Shown: one piece after another, positions 48,832-58,200 of the stretch
Numbering within the stretch: position 1 is the stretch's first letter
How the letters are laid out: each line of letters starts with the position of its first letter
DNA from: an uncultured bacterium
Lineage (GTDB): Bacteria; Verrucomicrobiota; Lentisphaeria; Victivallales; UBA1829
Reading direction: 5' to 3'
NCBI GenBank assembly: GCA_902778895.1
Contig: CACYZF010000001.1
Location: 228,005 to 292,004 of the forward strand
DNA length: 64,000 bases
Translations under genes and position numbers: made by a program
Notes under the pieces: model-generated
Seen by the model: the letters and a program-made list of their open reading frames with translations, nothing else
Database searches by the model: none
Told to the model about the DNA's origin: nothing

Positions 48832-50595
48832 TTACTTTGCCTGTGCCTCGGAGTCCGGCCAGTCTTCGGTCCGCATGATGATCGGCGTGGAGAGGGCGTT
48901 CGGTTCGGCGTGGGCGCAGTTCTGGTAGTAGATCACGCGTTTTTTACCGGGGGCGTTGTTGAAGAGCACCGCGACGCCGGACGGCTGCGCGACGTAATCG
49001 CCGAGGCCGGCGCGCACGATGTCGACCAGGCACGTCGCGGGGGCGCGCTTGATGTGGTTCACCGGGTCGTAGTAGTCGAGGCCGGGCTGGTAGTCCGGGC
49101 AGGTGCCGCGCTGGCGGCCCGCCTTGGCGCAGCCGACGTCGGAACACCACGGCATGCCGATTTCGGCGTGCGTGATCTCCGGGACGAGTCCGGCGGCCCA
49201 GGCGGCCTGAAGCCCGCCCTGACTGTACCCGATCACGCCGAGGTCTTTGCCGTTCCACGCCGCCACCGTCTTGACGAAGTCGAACGCGCGGATCACACGG
49301 GCGGCCATGTAGCGGAAATAGGAGGTGTCAGGTGTCTTGTTCTCCTCGTTATTATAGGCGTAGTGGCCGAGCTGGGCGCGGATGCCGTCGTAGTAGGATT
49401 TCGGCTGGCTCAGCTCGATCCCGTGCGCGTTGACGTCGAAGTAGACCATGCCCGGTACGCCGTCCGGGACCGACTGGTCGCGCACGCCGTACGCCTGGAA
49501 ATGTACCTTTGCGGGCAGGGATTTCTCCTTTGCGCCGGTCGGGATGATGAGGTAGCCCGTCACGGGACGCGGCCCGGCGCACGGGATCTTGACCTCGTAC
49601 GCGTCGAAACCGTCCTGTTTGGCCTTGATCTTCTTGAGTTCGGGCGTGGCGGCCACGGCTGCGAGCTGTTCCTTCTGTTTCGCCCAGTACGCATCGAAGT
49701 CCTCGGGTTCGGGGACGGCCTGCGCGAGCTTCTCGATCTCCGCGCCCGCGCCGCCGTCGAACTTGCTCTTCAGGTCGTGTCCCGCCTCGTCTTCCAGCGA
49801 AGCCTCGATGCGGACGAATCCGGGCTTGTCGATGGTCGTGGCGAGCGTAATGGCCTGACCCGCCGAAATCTCGTTGCGGCCCTGCTCGACCTTTCCGTCG
49901 TCGCCGGACCGTTTCCATTTCAGGAAGAGCTTGCCTTCGACGGGGTTCTGCGCGAGCTTGTTCACGGAGAACGTGAACTTCATTTCCTCTCCGGCTTTGT
50001 AGCAGACGGCGGGCGTGGCGTCCTCCGAATCGTCCTCCAGCAGGACCAGCTGGAAATCGCCCGCTTTCACCGGAGCGGCCTGAAGCGCGGGCTTTTCTTC
50101 GGTCTTTACCTCGACCGCGGGCACAACTTTCGTTTCTGGTTCGGCAGGCGTAACGATGATTTCCTGCTGCACGACGTCCGGTTCCGTGACGATGACAGAC
50201 GGCGGGACCACGATCACGCGGCCGCGTCTGTAGCCATAGTAGCCATAACCGGGCAGCAGAGGATCGAAGAATTCAGGACTGACGACCACCGGACCGCCTG
50301 TCGGGGGAGGGGGCGGCGGAGGCGGATTAAGAGGGCGTGTCGCGGGACGCCCGCCGGAAATGACGACAGCGCCGCCGAGATGACGTTCGACAGGGGCAGG
50401 ACCTCCCGGACGGCCGGGATTGACCGCTCCGCCGCCGAGACGGCCGCCGGGCTGTCCGCCGGGTTGACGGGATACGGTTCCGCCGCCGGGGCGACCGCCT
50501 CCAGCGGGGCGACCGCCGCCGCGTCCCTGTGCGAGAAGCCCTGTTGCGGGAATGATCAAAGCCGCGAGAATGAATGCTGTGTAGTTTTTCTTCAT
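48832..50595 (-). CDS. Acetyl xylan esterase (CE7/AXE1)-like secreted protein
   Basis: The 587-residue protein starts with a signal peptide (cleaved near LLAQ), then a Gly/Arg/Pro-rich region of about 85 residues including eight consecutive prolines, a beta-sandwich-like region to about 260, and an alpha/beta hydrolase of the AXE1/cephalosporin-C deacetylase type. The nucleophile elbow is GYSQGG (Ser458), with DIVRAGLGD and NCAHAEPN as likely acid and histidine regions. It probably deacetylates xylan or xylo-oligosaccharides. The start at 50595 gives a normal signal peptide; upstream in-frame codons do not. Confidence 0.85.
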   Translation of the reverse strand: MKKNYTAFILAALIIPATGLLAQGRGGGRPAGGGRPGGGTVSRQPGGQPGGRLGGGAVNPGRPGGPAPVERHLGGAVVISGGRPATRPLNPPPPPPPPTGGPVVVSPEFFDPLLPGYGYYGYRRGRVIVVPPSVIVTEPDVVQQEIIVTPAEPETKVVPAVEVKTEEKPALQAAPVKAGDFQLVLLEDDSEDATPAVCYKAGEEMKFTFSVNKLAQNPVEGKLFLKWKRSGDDGKVEQGRNEISAGQAITLATTIDKPGFVRIEASLEDEAGHDLKSKFDGGAGAEIEKLAQAVPEPEDFDAYWAKQKEQLAAVAATPELKKIKAKQDGFDAYEVKIPCAGPRPVTGYLIIPTGAKEKSLPAKVHFQAYGVRDQSVPDGVPGMVYFDVNAHGIELSQPKSYYDGIRAQLGHYAYNNEENKTPDTSYFRYMAARVIRAFDFVKTVAAWNGKDLGVIGYSQGGLQAAWAAGLVPEITHAEIGMPWCSDVGCAKAGRQRGTCPDYQPGLDYYDPVNHIKRAPATCLVDIVRAGLGDYVAQPSGVAVLFNNAPGKKRVIYYQNCAHAEPNALSTPIIMRTEDWPDSEAQAK

Positions 50596-50808
50596 GGCCG
50601 GGGTTCCTTTCTCTTGTCTGTCTGTCATATTACCGATGGCGTCCGGATTCCCGGCGGACGATTGTTCCGCCGGATCCATGGGGGCGAGCGATGCCCGGAC
50701 ACCCTCGAACCAATCAAATAACGCTTCGATAATACGAAATATTGTATCTTTCGAATAAAATATTTTCTTTTTTCGATATATCTTTCATTCCGAGGCGGAA
50801 AACCACGG

Positions 50809-50850
50809 AAAAAAGCCTGTCCCGAACGGATCTCGGCCGGAACAGGCTTT
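50809..50850 (-). terminator. Intrinsic terminator after the GH51 gene
   Basis: On the minus strand AAAGCCTGTTCCG pairs with CGGGACAGGCTTT (one G-U), followed by TTTTCC. It lies about 40 bases after the GH51 stop. Confidence 0.85.
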
Positions 50851-50891
50851 CGTTGTCAGGTTTGCCCTGTCTCAGGCAAACCGCCGTCCGC

Positions 50892-52874
50892 TCAGAAGCG
50901 GATGACGGTCATGGAGTGGGCGGGGAGGTTCACGGTGAACTTTTCGCCGAGTTTGATGTAGTTGTCGGTGAGCGTGTATTCCTTGCCGGTGAAGGACGGT
51001 CCGGTGAGGACGGTGCGCTTCGCGGAGGCGGGGATGCCCTTGCCGTTGTCGAGCGTGACGGAGATGGAGACGGCCTGATCGAGGGTGTTGACGTACTTCA
51101 GGACGGTGTCTCCGTCCCTGGTCTGGACGGCGGAGGCGGCGACTTTGAGGGTCTGGCGACGGTCGAGGGCGCTGCCGAAATCAAGCTTGTTCTTCAGGTA
51201 GTTGGTGCCCGCGTTGGCGCCGAAGAGCTTCTGAACCTCGTAGGTCGTGGTCTTGTCGATCTTCGTGTTCGAGAAGTAGATCATGTTCGGGGTCCACTGC
51301 ATGTTGCCGTGCTTGCCGAGGAGCGGCGCGTAGGAGGACATCACGACGACGTCGCCGTTGCGTTCGACGCCGGTCAGGAAGATGGCCTCGTCGAGGGCGG
51401 TCTCGATGGTGTTCGGACGGGGATTGCCCTGCGCGTGGGCGGCGTATTCGCCGGCGTAGACTTTCGGGCCGGTGCGGTCGTAGTTGTCATAGCGGTGCTG
51501 TGCGCTCTCCACGAACCAGTTCGGGTTCATGTAGAAGTGTTCGTCGACGATCGGGAGTTTCTCCTGACGGGCGAATTTCCAGCCGCGGTCGTAGTCGCGT
51601 CCGGAAGCGCCGGGTCCGACGGTGCCGACCACGACGATGTCGGGATACTTGGCGACGAGGGCGTCGTTGACCATTTTGAAGCGCTGTTCGAAGGCGTCGG
51701 TGATCTGTTCCTCGTTGCCGAGGCCGATATACTTCAGGCCGAACGGCTTCGCGTGGCCCATCTTCGCGCGGAGCGCGCCCCACTTGGTGTCGGTGCCGCC
51801 GTTGGCGAATTCGACGAGGTCGAGGGCGTCCTGGACGATGCGGCCCATCTGGTCCATCGGGACGGCCTGCTGGCCGCCGGTGAACTGGCAGTCGACGCCG
51901 ACGGTGATGATCGGGAGGGCGTACGCGCCGATGTCTTCGCAGAACTGGAAGTATTCGAAGTAGCCGAGGCCACGGGTCTGGTGGTAGCCCCAGCGGTTCT
52001 TGATCGGCTTGCGTTCCTCAAGAGAGCCCACGGAATCCTTCCAGTAGTAGCAGTCGTCCTGCCAGCTGTTGCCGTGCGCCACGCAGCCGCCGGGGAAACG
52101 GACGAACTGCGGCTTCAGGTCGGCGAGCGTCTGGGCGAGGTCCTTGCGGAGGCCGTTCTTGCGGCCCTTGAAGGTGTCCTTCGGGAAGAGGGAGACCATG
52201 TCGACTGCGACTGCCGAGCCGGCGGTGAGGGGCTTCAGATAGAACTTGCCGCAGGCGTCGGCGGTGGAGTTGCCGGCGTTGGCGGTGAGGGAGAGGGAGA
52301 CCTTGTCCCACTTCTTGGAATCGACGGTGATCGTTTTGGAGGCGAGGACCGCGCCGGTGTCGGAGAGGAGGCCGACTTCGATCTTGACGGGCTTTTCGCC
52401 CTGCTGGCGGGCAAACATGGAGAAGTCGTAGTCCGCGCCCTTTTCGTAGCGGAATCCGCCGAAGCCTTCGTTGAGGAGACGGGGACCGACTCCGTCGACG
52501 GAGATCACGCCGTAATGCGGATTGTTCGCGTGGATCGGATCGCTGGTGGCGATGTCGAACTTCATGTTGCCGCCGTCGACGGCCCAGAACTTCTTCGAGC
52601 TCCAGCCGCGCGCGTCAGCCGGGGTACATTCGAAGTCGCGGTTCGCCACGAGCTCGGCGTAGAGGCCGCCGTCCGCGCCGTAGTTGATATCCTCGAAGAA
52701 GATACCGAACATGGTGTCGGAGATCTTGAGCTTGTCGTTCATGTTCACGGTCATGGTGCCCTTGACGGAGGCTTCGGGATCGGCTTCCGGCACAGGGGCG
52801 GACTGGCAGGCGGTCGCGCCGATGGTCATGGCAATCAGGGCGAGGAGCATGCTTCCGGTCGTTTTACGGTTCAT
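50892..52874 (-). CDS. Alpha-L-arabinofuranosidase, GH51, lipoprotein
   Basis: GH51 enzymes remove arabinofuranose side chains from arabinoxylan and arabinan. The 660-residue protein has a lipobox (TAC, Cys23), an N-terminal carbohydrate-binding-like domain to about residue 230, the catalytic TIM barrel with acid/base Glu388 in YIGLGNEEQ and nucleophile Glu476 in VYAGEYAAH, and a C-terminal beta-sandwich. A promoter and a terminator bracket it, so it is a single-gene unit beside related hydrolases. Confidence 0.95.
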   Translation of the reverse strand: MNRKTTGSMLLALIAMTIGATACQSAPVPEADPEASVKGTMTVNMNDKLKISDTMFGIFFEDINYGADGGLYAELVANRDFECTPADARGWSSKKFWAVDGGNMKFDIATSDPIHANNPHYGVISVDGVGPRLLNEGFGGFRYEKGADYDFSMFARQQGEKPVKIEVGLLSDTGAVLASKTITVDSKKWDKVSLSLTANAGNSTADACGKFYLKPLTAGSAVAVDMVSLFPKDTFKGRKNGLRKDLAQTLADLKPQFVRFPGGCVAHGNSWQDDCYYWKDSVGSLEERKPIKNRWGYHQTRGLGYFEYFQFCEDIGAYALPIITVGVDCQFTGGQQAVPMDQMGRIVQDALDLVEFANGGTDTKWGALRAKMGHAKPFGLKYIGLGNEEQITDAFEQRFKMVNDALVAKYPDIVVVGTVGPGASGRDYDRGWKFARQEKLPIVDEHFYMNPNWFVESAQHRYDNYDRTGPKVYAGEYAAHAQGNPRPNTIETALDEAIFLTGVERNGDVVVMSSYAPLLGKHGNMQWTPNMIYFSNTKIDKTTTYEVQKLFGANAGTNYLKNKLDFGSALDRRQTLKVAASAVQTRDGDTVLKYVNTLDQAVSISVTLDNGKGIPASAKRTVLTGPSFTGKEYTLTDNYIKLGEKFTVNLPAHSMTVIRF

Positions 52875-52936
52875 TTTTCGGTTCCTTGGGGGTTAATGTT
52901 GAGCTTAAAACAGGATCGTTATTCTGTCAAAAGCTA

Positions 52937-52964
52937 AATATACACGGAAAACGGGGAGTGTCAA
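52937..52964 (-). promoter_or_regulatory. Promoter of the GH51 gene
   Basis: On the minus strand TTGACA (52964-52959), 16 bases, TATATT (52942-52937), with TTCGC before the -35. Confidence 0.8.
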
Positions 52965-53002
52965 GCGAAAAACGTAAAAACCTTAAATAAAATTCATTTT
53001 TT

Positions 53003-54943
53003 TTATTTGCGCGGGACGGTGATCGTACGGCCGCCGATATGCACCGTGTAGGCATCGTCGGCGGTCGTGACGGACGGCATCACGCCGCGTTCGCCGCTCC
53101 CACAGTAGAACGCGGAAACGAGCGTTGTCGTACCTTTCGGTACGTTGCCCTGTAGTCCGGGGATCGTAGCGCGCGGCAGGATCAGGTTCGTGTTCGGCTC
53201 CGTACCCTGGTTGATCGCGGTACGGCCGCCGGAAAGGTCGACGGCTCCGCAGGACATGCCGCCGGGCTGCGAGACGAAGACGCTTCTGCGGTCGGTCTTC
53301 ACGGAGACGCCGTCGGCGGGGAACGCGAATCCGCCGTCAAAGGTCTGAAGCGCGCGGTCGGCTGTGATCTCGTGGATGCGGACATGCCAGGGCAGGGCGG
53401 GGATGATCCATGTGCGGATGGTGACGCCCATGAGCGGGGACCAGTCGGTGCGGATCCATTTGTCGGTAACCTCGTAGTCCTTCGTGTCGCGCTTGACGGC
53501 GTAACGGTCGCTGCCGACGTCTGTAACGGCGAGCATAGAGTCCGGGACGATTTGCGAAAGTCCGTAGGGCCCCTTCGGGACGCCGAATCCGTACAGGTTG
53601 GAGTAGGCGAATTTCTCGTATTTCGCCTGGCCATGCGTGTGCTGCATGCGCGGCTTCTGCCCGGCGGCAAAGAACACGGCGTGATCGCCGTCGCGCTGGG
53701 CGATGAAGTGGGGGCCGCCCATTCGGCGCGAGGCGGGCAGCTCCGGCATCGGGAGTTCCTCGGCGGCCCAGAACGGATGGTCCTCGGGGAGGGCGAGCAC
53801 GAGGAACGACTTCATGCCCCAGTAGACCGAGCCGAATCCGTTGTAGCTCTCCGCCATGCTCATGTTCGGGTACGCGTAGCCGACCGTCAGGACGCCGCTC
53901 GTGTCGAAAATCGGACGGCTGAGCCATTTCCGCATGTTCCGCAGGAAGAGGCCCTTTACCACGCCCGGCTCGATCCCGCCGACGTCCGCGTAGGCGTATG
54001 CCGCCCAGAACGCCGCCTCGGCGAACCGGTAGGCGAGGCTGCGTCCGTACGGGATCGCGGAGCCGTCGCCGCCGAAATAATACATGTAGTCCTGCGCGAA
54101 GACGCGTGCGCGCTCCTTGTAGAGCTCGGCGCGGACGGGGTCCTCGTCCTTCATCAGCGCGGCGTACAGCAGGCAGTAAAAGTGCATACCCCAGGAATTG
54201 TAGTGGTCGGCGTGGGCGTTTTCGCCGTCGGTGTACCAGCCGTTGCCGAGATACCACGGTTCAATGGCGTTGAGCGCGGCTTCGACCGATTTTTTGTCGT
54301 ACGGACGCCCGACGCGGCGGAATCCGAGGTTGACGACCACGCGGAACATCTCCCAGTTGCATGGCCACGCCTTGCGGAGGTTCGCGTTGTTCAGCCAGTT
54401 GTACACGTTGTCCCGCTGTTCCTTCGTCAGAGGTTCCCAGACTTGTTCCGGTGCGATCGCCAACGCCAGCCCGATCGACGCCATCTCGACGATCTTCTGG
54501 TCGTAGTCGCCGACGTTGCCCCAATACTCGGGATTCGCCGGATCGGTGCCCGAGATCAGCCCGCGCATAAAGGTGTTCCACAGCTCGGAATCCCGGCCTC
54601 CGCCGCCCGCCCAGAGCGGGCCGAGCGCCCATACGGGCCGGGAGAAAGCCTCCATCTCCGCGGTGCTGTCCGGGTAGCTCGCGCCGGTGTAGCCCTGATG
54701 CAGCCGCGCCTTCCCGTCCGAGTAGTACGGGAGCAGGGGACGGAGGATGTCGACGGCGGCCTTCTGGAGGTCCGACCGTGTGGCGAGCGGATTGAGGTTT
54801 ACATCGTAAGCTTGTGTCCCCCAATGAGGGGTTATGTAGACATAATTGTAATACCCTCCCGGGGGCGCGGACCATTTGTTCTGCGTGCAGGCGGCCAGCG
54901 CGGCGGCCGCCGCGAGAGCGATTCCGATGGTGAATGATTTCAT
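53003..54943 (-). CDS. DUF2264 protein, possible GH154-like glycosidase, lipoprotein
   Basis: The 646-residue protein has a signal peptide and lipobox (LAAC) and a DUF2264 helical barrel: KAAVDILRPLLPYYSDG, SRPVWALGPLWAGGG, ADHYNSWGMHFYCLLYA and AYRFAEAAFWAAYA are the recognisable parts. Some DUF2264 proteins are classed by CAZy as GH154 (beta-glucuronidase); I offer this as likely, not proven here. The ATG at 54943 gives a normal signal peptide. Its promoter is at 55051-55078. It probably acts on uronic-acid-bearing polysaccharides with the neighbouring GH51 and CE7-like enzymes. Confidence 0.82.
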   Translation of the reverse strand: MKSFTIGIALAAAAALAACTQNKWSAPPGGYYNYVYITPHWGTQAYDVNLNPLATRSDLQKAAVDILRPLLPYYSDGKARLHQGYTGASYPDSTAEMEAFSRPVWALGPLWAGGGGRDSELWNTFMRGLISGTDPANPEYWGNVGDYDQKIVEMASIGLALAIAPEQVWEPLTKEQRDNVYNWLNNANLRKAWPCNWEMFRVVVNLGFRRVGRPYDKKSVEAALNAIEPWYLGNGWYTDGENAHADHYNSWGMHFYCLLYAALMKDEDPVRAELYKERARVFAQDYMYYFGGDGSAIPYGRSLAYRFAEAAFWAAYAYADVGGIEPGVVKGLFLRNMRKWLSRPIFDTSGVLTVGYAYPNMSMAESYNGFGSVYWGMKSFLVLALPEDHPFWAAEELPMPELPASRRMGGPHFIAQRDGDHAVFFAAGQKPRMQHTHGQAKYEKFAYSNLYGFGVPKGPYGLSQIVPDSMLAVTDVGSDRYAVKRDTKDYEVTDKWIRTDWSPLMGVTIRTWIIPALPWHVRIHEITADRALQTFDGGFAFPADGVSVKTDRRSVFVSQPGGMSCGAVDLSGGRTAINQGTEPNTNLILPRATIPGLQGNVPKGTTTLVSAFYCGSGERGVMPSVTTADDAYTVHIGGRTITVPRK

Positions 54944-55050
54944 GTTCACGGGGACGGATCCTTTCCCGGCGCGTGCCGGATGAGGTGGAGTTTGCAGGGG
55001 CGTGACAGACGAATGGTCCGCGGAGGCGCGGCATTCTTCTGTTTTCGTAT

Positions 55051-55078
55051 AACATACAGCCGATGAAAGAAAAATCAA
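55051..55078 (-). promoter_or_regulatory. Promoter of the DUF2264 gene
   Basis: On the minus strand TTGATT (55078-55073), 16 bases, TATGTT (55056-55051). Confidence 0.6.
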
Positions 55079-55170
55079 CCGGATGCGCGGAAAAAAAACG
55101 GAAAAAATAAATGAGCGGCGTCACGCTGAAATTGTTTATTCTTTATGCCGCGGGAAACAATTTTCCGCGC

Positions 55171-55199
55171 TTGACTTTTTAGATAATCCGTGATAAAGT
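55171..55199 (+). promoter_or_regulatory. Promoter of the hybrid histidine kinase
   Basis: TTGACT (55171-55176), 17 bases, TAAAGT (55194-55199), with CGCGC before the -35 and 54 bases to the ATG. Confidence 0.72.
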
Positions 55200-55253
55200 A
55201 AAAGATTATTTTGTATTTAGGTTATCTGCTGTATGAGGACGCGCGAATAAAAT

Positions 55254-58200
55254 ATGGACGGGAAACATACGAAAAATGGACAAATCCGCCTCGCTTCCGG
55301 GGCTTTTGATACAGTATACCGCCACCTGTCGGACGGTGTGATCGTTCGCGGGCGCGACGGCGTGATCCTGTATGGGAATCCCGTCGCGGAAAAGGCGTTC
55401 GGCCGGAACTCCGGCGAACTTGCCGGACTTTCTCTTGACGACTTGATCCCGGCGGACGCGGTGAAGTCCGGCGACGGCGTGTGCCGTGCCGTTCTGCCCG
55501 AATATGAGCTTGTATTCCATATTTGTGCCGAATCCTCCGGCGCGTGGTATGAATCCGTCATGCAGTCCGCGGTCCTCCCAGACGGCACGGAGGCGGGCAT
55601 CCTCTTTTTCTCGGTCAAGCCGGCGCAACCCGACAACTCCGACTGGAGCGCCCCCGGAAACGAGGAGAATCTTCTCCGGACCTTTTCGAACAGCATTCCG
55701 CTCGGCCTGTATGTGCTGGAGGCCGAAAACGATTTCCGTTTCCTGCGTGCGAACCGCCGCTTCGCGCAGATTTTCCGCGTCGACCAGATGAGGGTGCGAG
55801 GCAAGAAAGCCGCCGACTTCCTTCCCGCTCCGGTCGCCGGACAATGGCGCGGCTTCTCCGAAAAGACCGTGCAGGAACCTGAAAAGACGCAGTCGTTCCG
55901 TCTGGCCATGCTGGACGACAAGGGGTTTCCGCAGTTCGTGCACCTCGTGGAGAACCTGTACGTCGCCCCGTCCGGGCGGCGCCTGATCCTCGGCACGGTC
56001 GAGGACATCACGGCGGAGGCGTTCTTCCACAAGTACGAGGCGGCGAACGCCGAAATCCTGAAGAAGACGCAGAACGAGACCGACATGAACAAGGTGCTGT
56101 CGATTATCACCGAGATCATCTTCCGCGAGTTCGACAGCTGCCGCATGGTCTGGATGAACCGCGATATGGAGGAGCGCACGGAGTTCGTCCGGGAGGACAT
56201 GAAGGGCAAACTGCCGGACCTCACGCCCGAGCTTCGCGAAAAGTTCATCGGATTCATGCGCCCCATCCTTCAGGAAAAACACGCCTGCGCGATCCCGGAG
56301 ATCGCCCATGTGCCGGAACTGGCCGAGATCCCCGAAAAGTGCCCCGGCTATCCGCCCTGCCAGCTCGCATTCGAGATCTTCAACCAGCGGCAGTACATCG
56401 GCACGATGCTCATCCAGTTCATGAACCGCATGCCGTTCCCGACCTACAACCTCGAACCGCGCCTCATGCTGGTGGACACGTTCGCCGCGATCCTCTACCG
56501 TATCCGCGAACAGCAGAATCTGGCGGATTCCAACCGCCTGCTGGAACAGATCATCGACACGCTGCCCATGTCCTTCTTCGTGAAGGACGCCGGCAATGAC
56601 TTCCGCTACTCCATGTGCAACCGGAAATTCTGCCGCATGATCGGCCGCACGCGCGACGAGGTCGTCGGCAGGACGGACTACGACATTATGCCGAAGGTCA
56701 TCGCGGACAAGCTGACTGCGGAGCATGCCTCCGCAATCAATGCGAAGGAGCTGATCCACGCCGACGTCGAGGAGGTCGTGCCGGGAGTCGGCTGGCATGT
56801 CTTCGAAAAATGGCTGCTGCCCTTCCGCACCGATACGGGCGCGCGCATGCTGGTCGGCATCTTGCACGACGTGACAGAGGAGCGCAAGCTGCACGGGGTC
56901 GAGAAGTTCAAGATGAACATCCTCTCCTATTTCAACGAGAATCCGGACACCCGCGAATTCTGCGACTATCTGGCCGGGCAGCTGCTCGATACCCTGCACT
57001 GCGACCGGGTCCTCATGCTCCCGCAGAAGTCTTCGGACGGTTTCCGCCTCACGAACGAATGGACGCGGTCCGGCGTCGAACGGATCGGCAAACACGATCC
57101 GAACTGTCCGATCCTGAAGCAGTGCCGCGATAGACGCAAGGAACCCGTGATCGCATTCGAAAACGCGGAAGAGCTTTACGCGAATCTGCCGGATGTCGGG
57201 TGCCATGCCAAATCCGCCATGATCGCACGCGTGACCATCAACGGGCGTTTCTGGGGCGGACTGGCCGTCCATTACGTCAACTTCAGGACGCATTTCAGTC
57301 CCGCCGATCTCCAGATGGTGCAGGCCGCCGCGTCGCTGCTCTCCATGGCCGTGGACCGCTGCAACGCCCTGCGCGAAATCCAGCAGCGCGAACGCGAGAA
57401 CCAGCTGCTTGTCGACAACACCATCATCCCCGTGGCGATGTTCGACGGCTCCGGCCGTTTGCTCCGCTGCAACAAGCCGTACCAGGAGTCGATCGCCACG
57501 CTCGAACGCGAGGTGAAGCCGCAGCTTCTCCAGTCGATCATGAACGGTCTTCGCACGTCTTCCATCCAGCGGAAGATCAACGGCAAGCTCTGGCAGATCG
57601 ACGCCCACGGCGTGACGGACGATTCGAACAGGCTTTCCTACATCTTCATGTTCGCCGTGGACATCACCGAATCCGACCGCCGCATCCGCCGACAGGAAGC
57701 CATCAACTCCTGTATGACCTCGATCCTCTCCGAAGCGGCCGATGATCTCAGTGCCGTTCGCGAGGTCATCCGCATCGTCTCCAATTACTTCGCCGCGGAC
57801 GGAGGCAGCTTCCTTCATTTTCAGAAGACCGGACCGGAAATCCTGGCCACATGGGGGTTCGAGGACAGCGACCAGTCGTTCCTCCGGAACATGCCGAAAC
57901 GCCGCGACTACAACAACACCGACAGTGAATGGATGACCGTGCTGGAAGAGCACGAGATCACGGTCGAAAACGACCTGCAGAATATGCCCATCGCGGACTC
58001 GCGCATGGCGAATTTCATCCGCGCCATCAAAATGGGAACGCGCTGTTCGTTCCGCCTCATGCACAGGGACCAGGTCTGGGGTGTCGTCGCGCTCTACTTC
58101 AAAGATCCGTGGCGTTCCTTCTCGCAGACCGACTACGAGATGTTGGGCAACTTCCAGCATACAGCGAACATGCTGCTCCTGAAATACGAGCTCACGCAGA

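Larger units (their letters stand above)
54944..55253. other. Divergent intergenic region between the DUF2264 and sensor-kinase genes
   Basis: This 310-base gap holds the two promoters listed separately, facing away from each other, and no ORF or repeat I can support. Confidence 0.6.
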
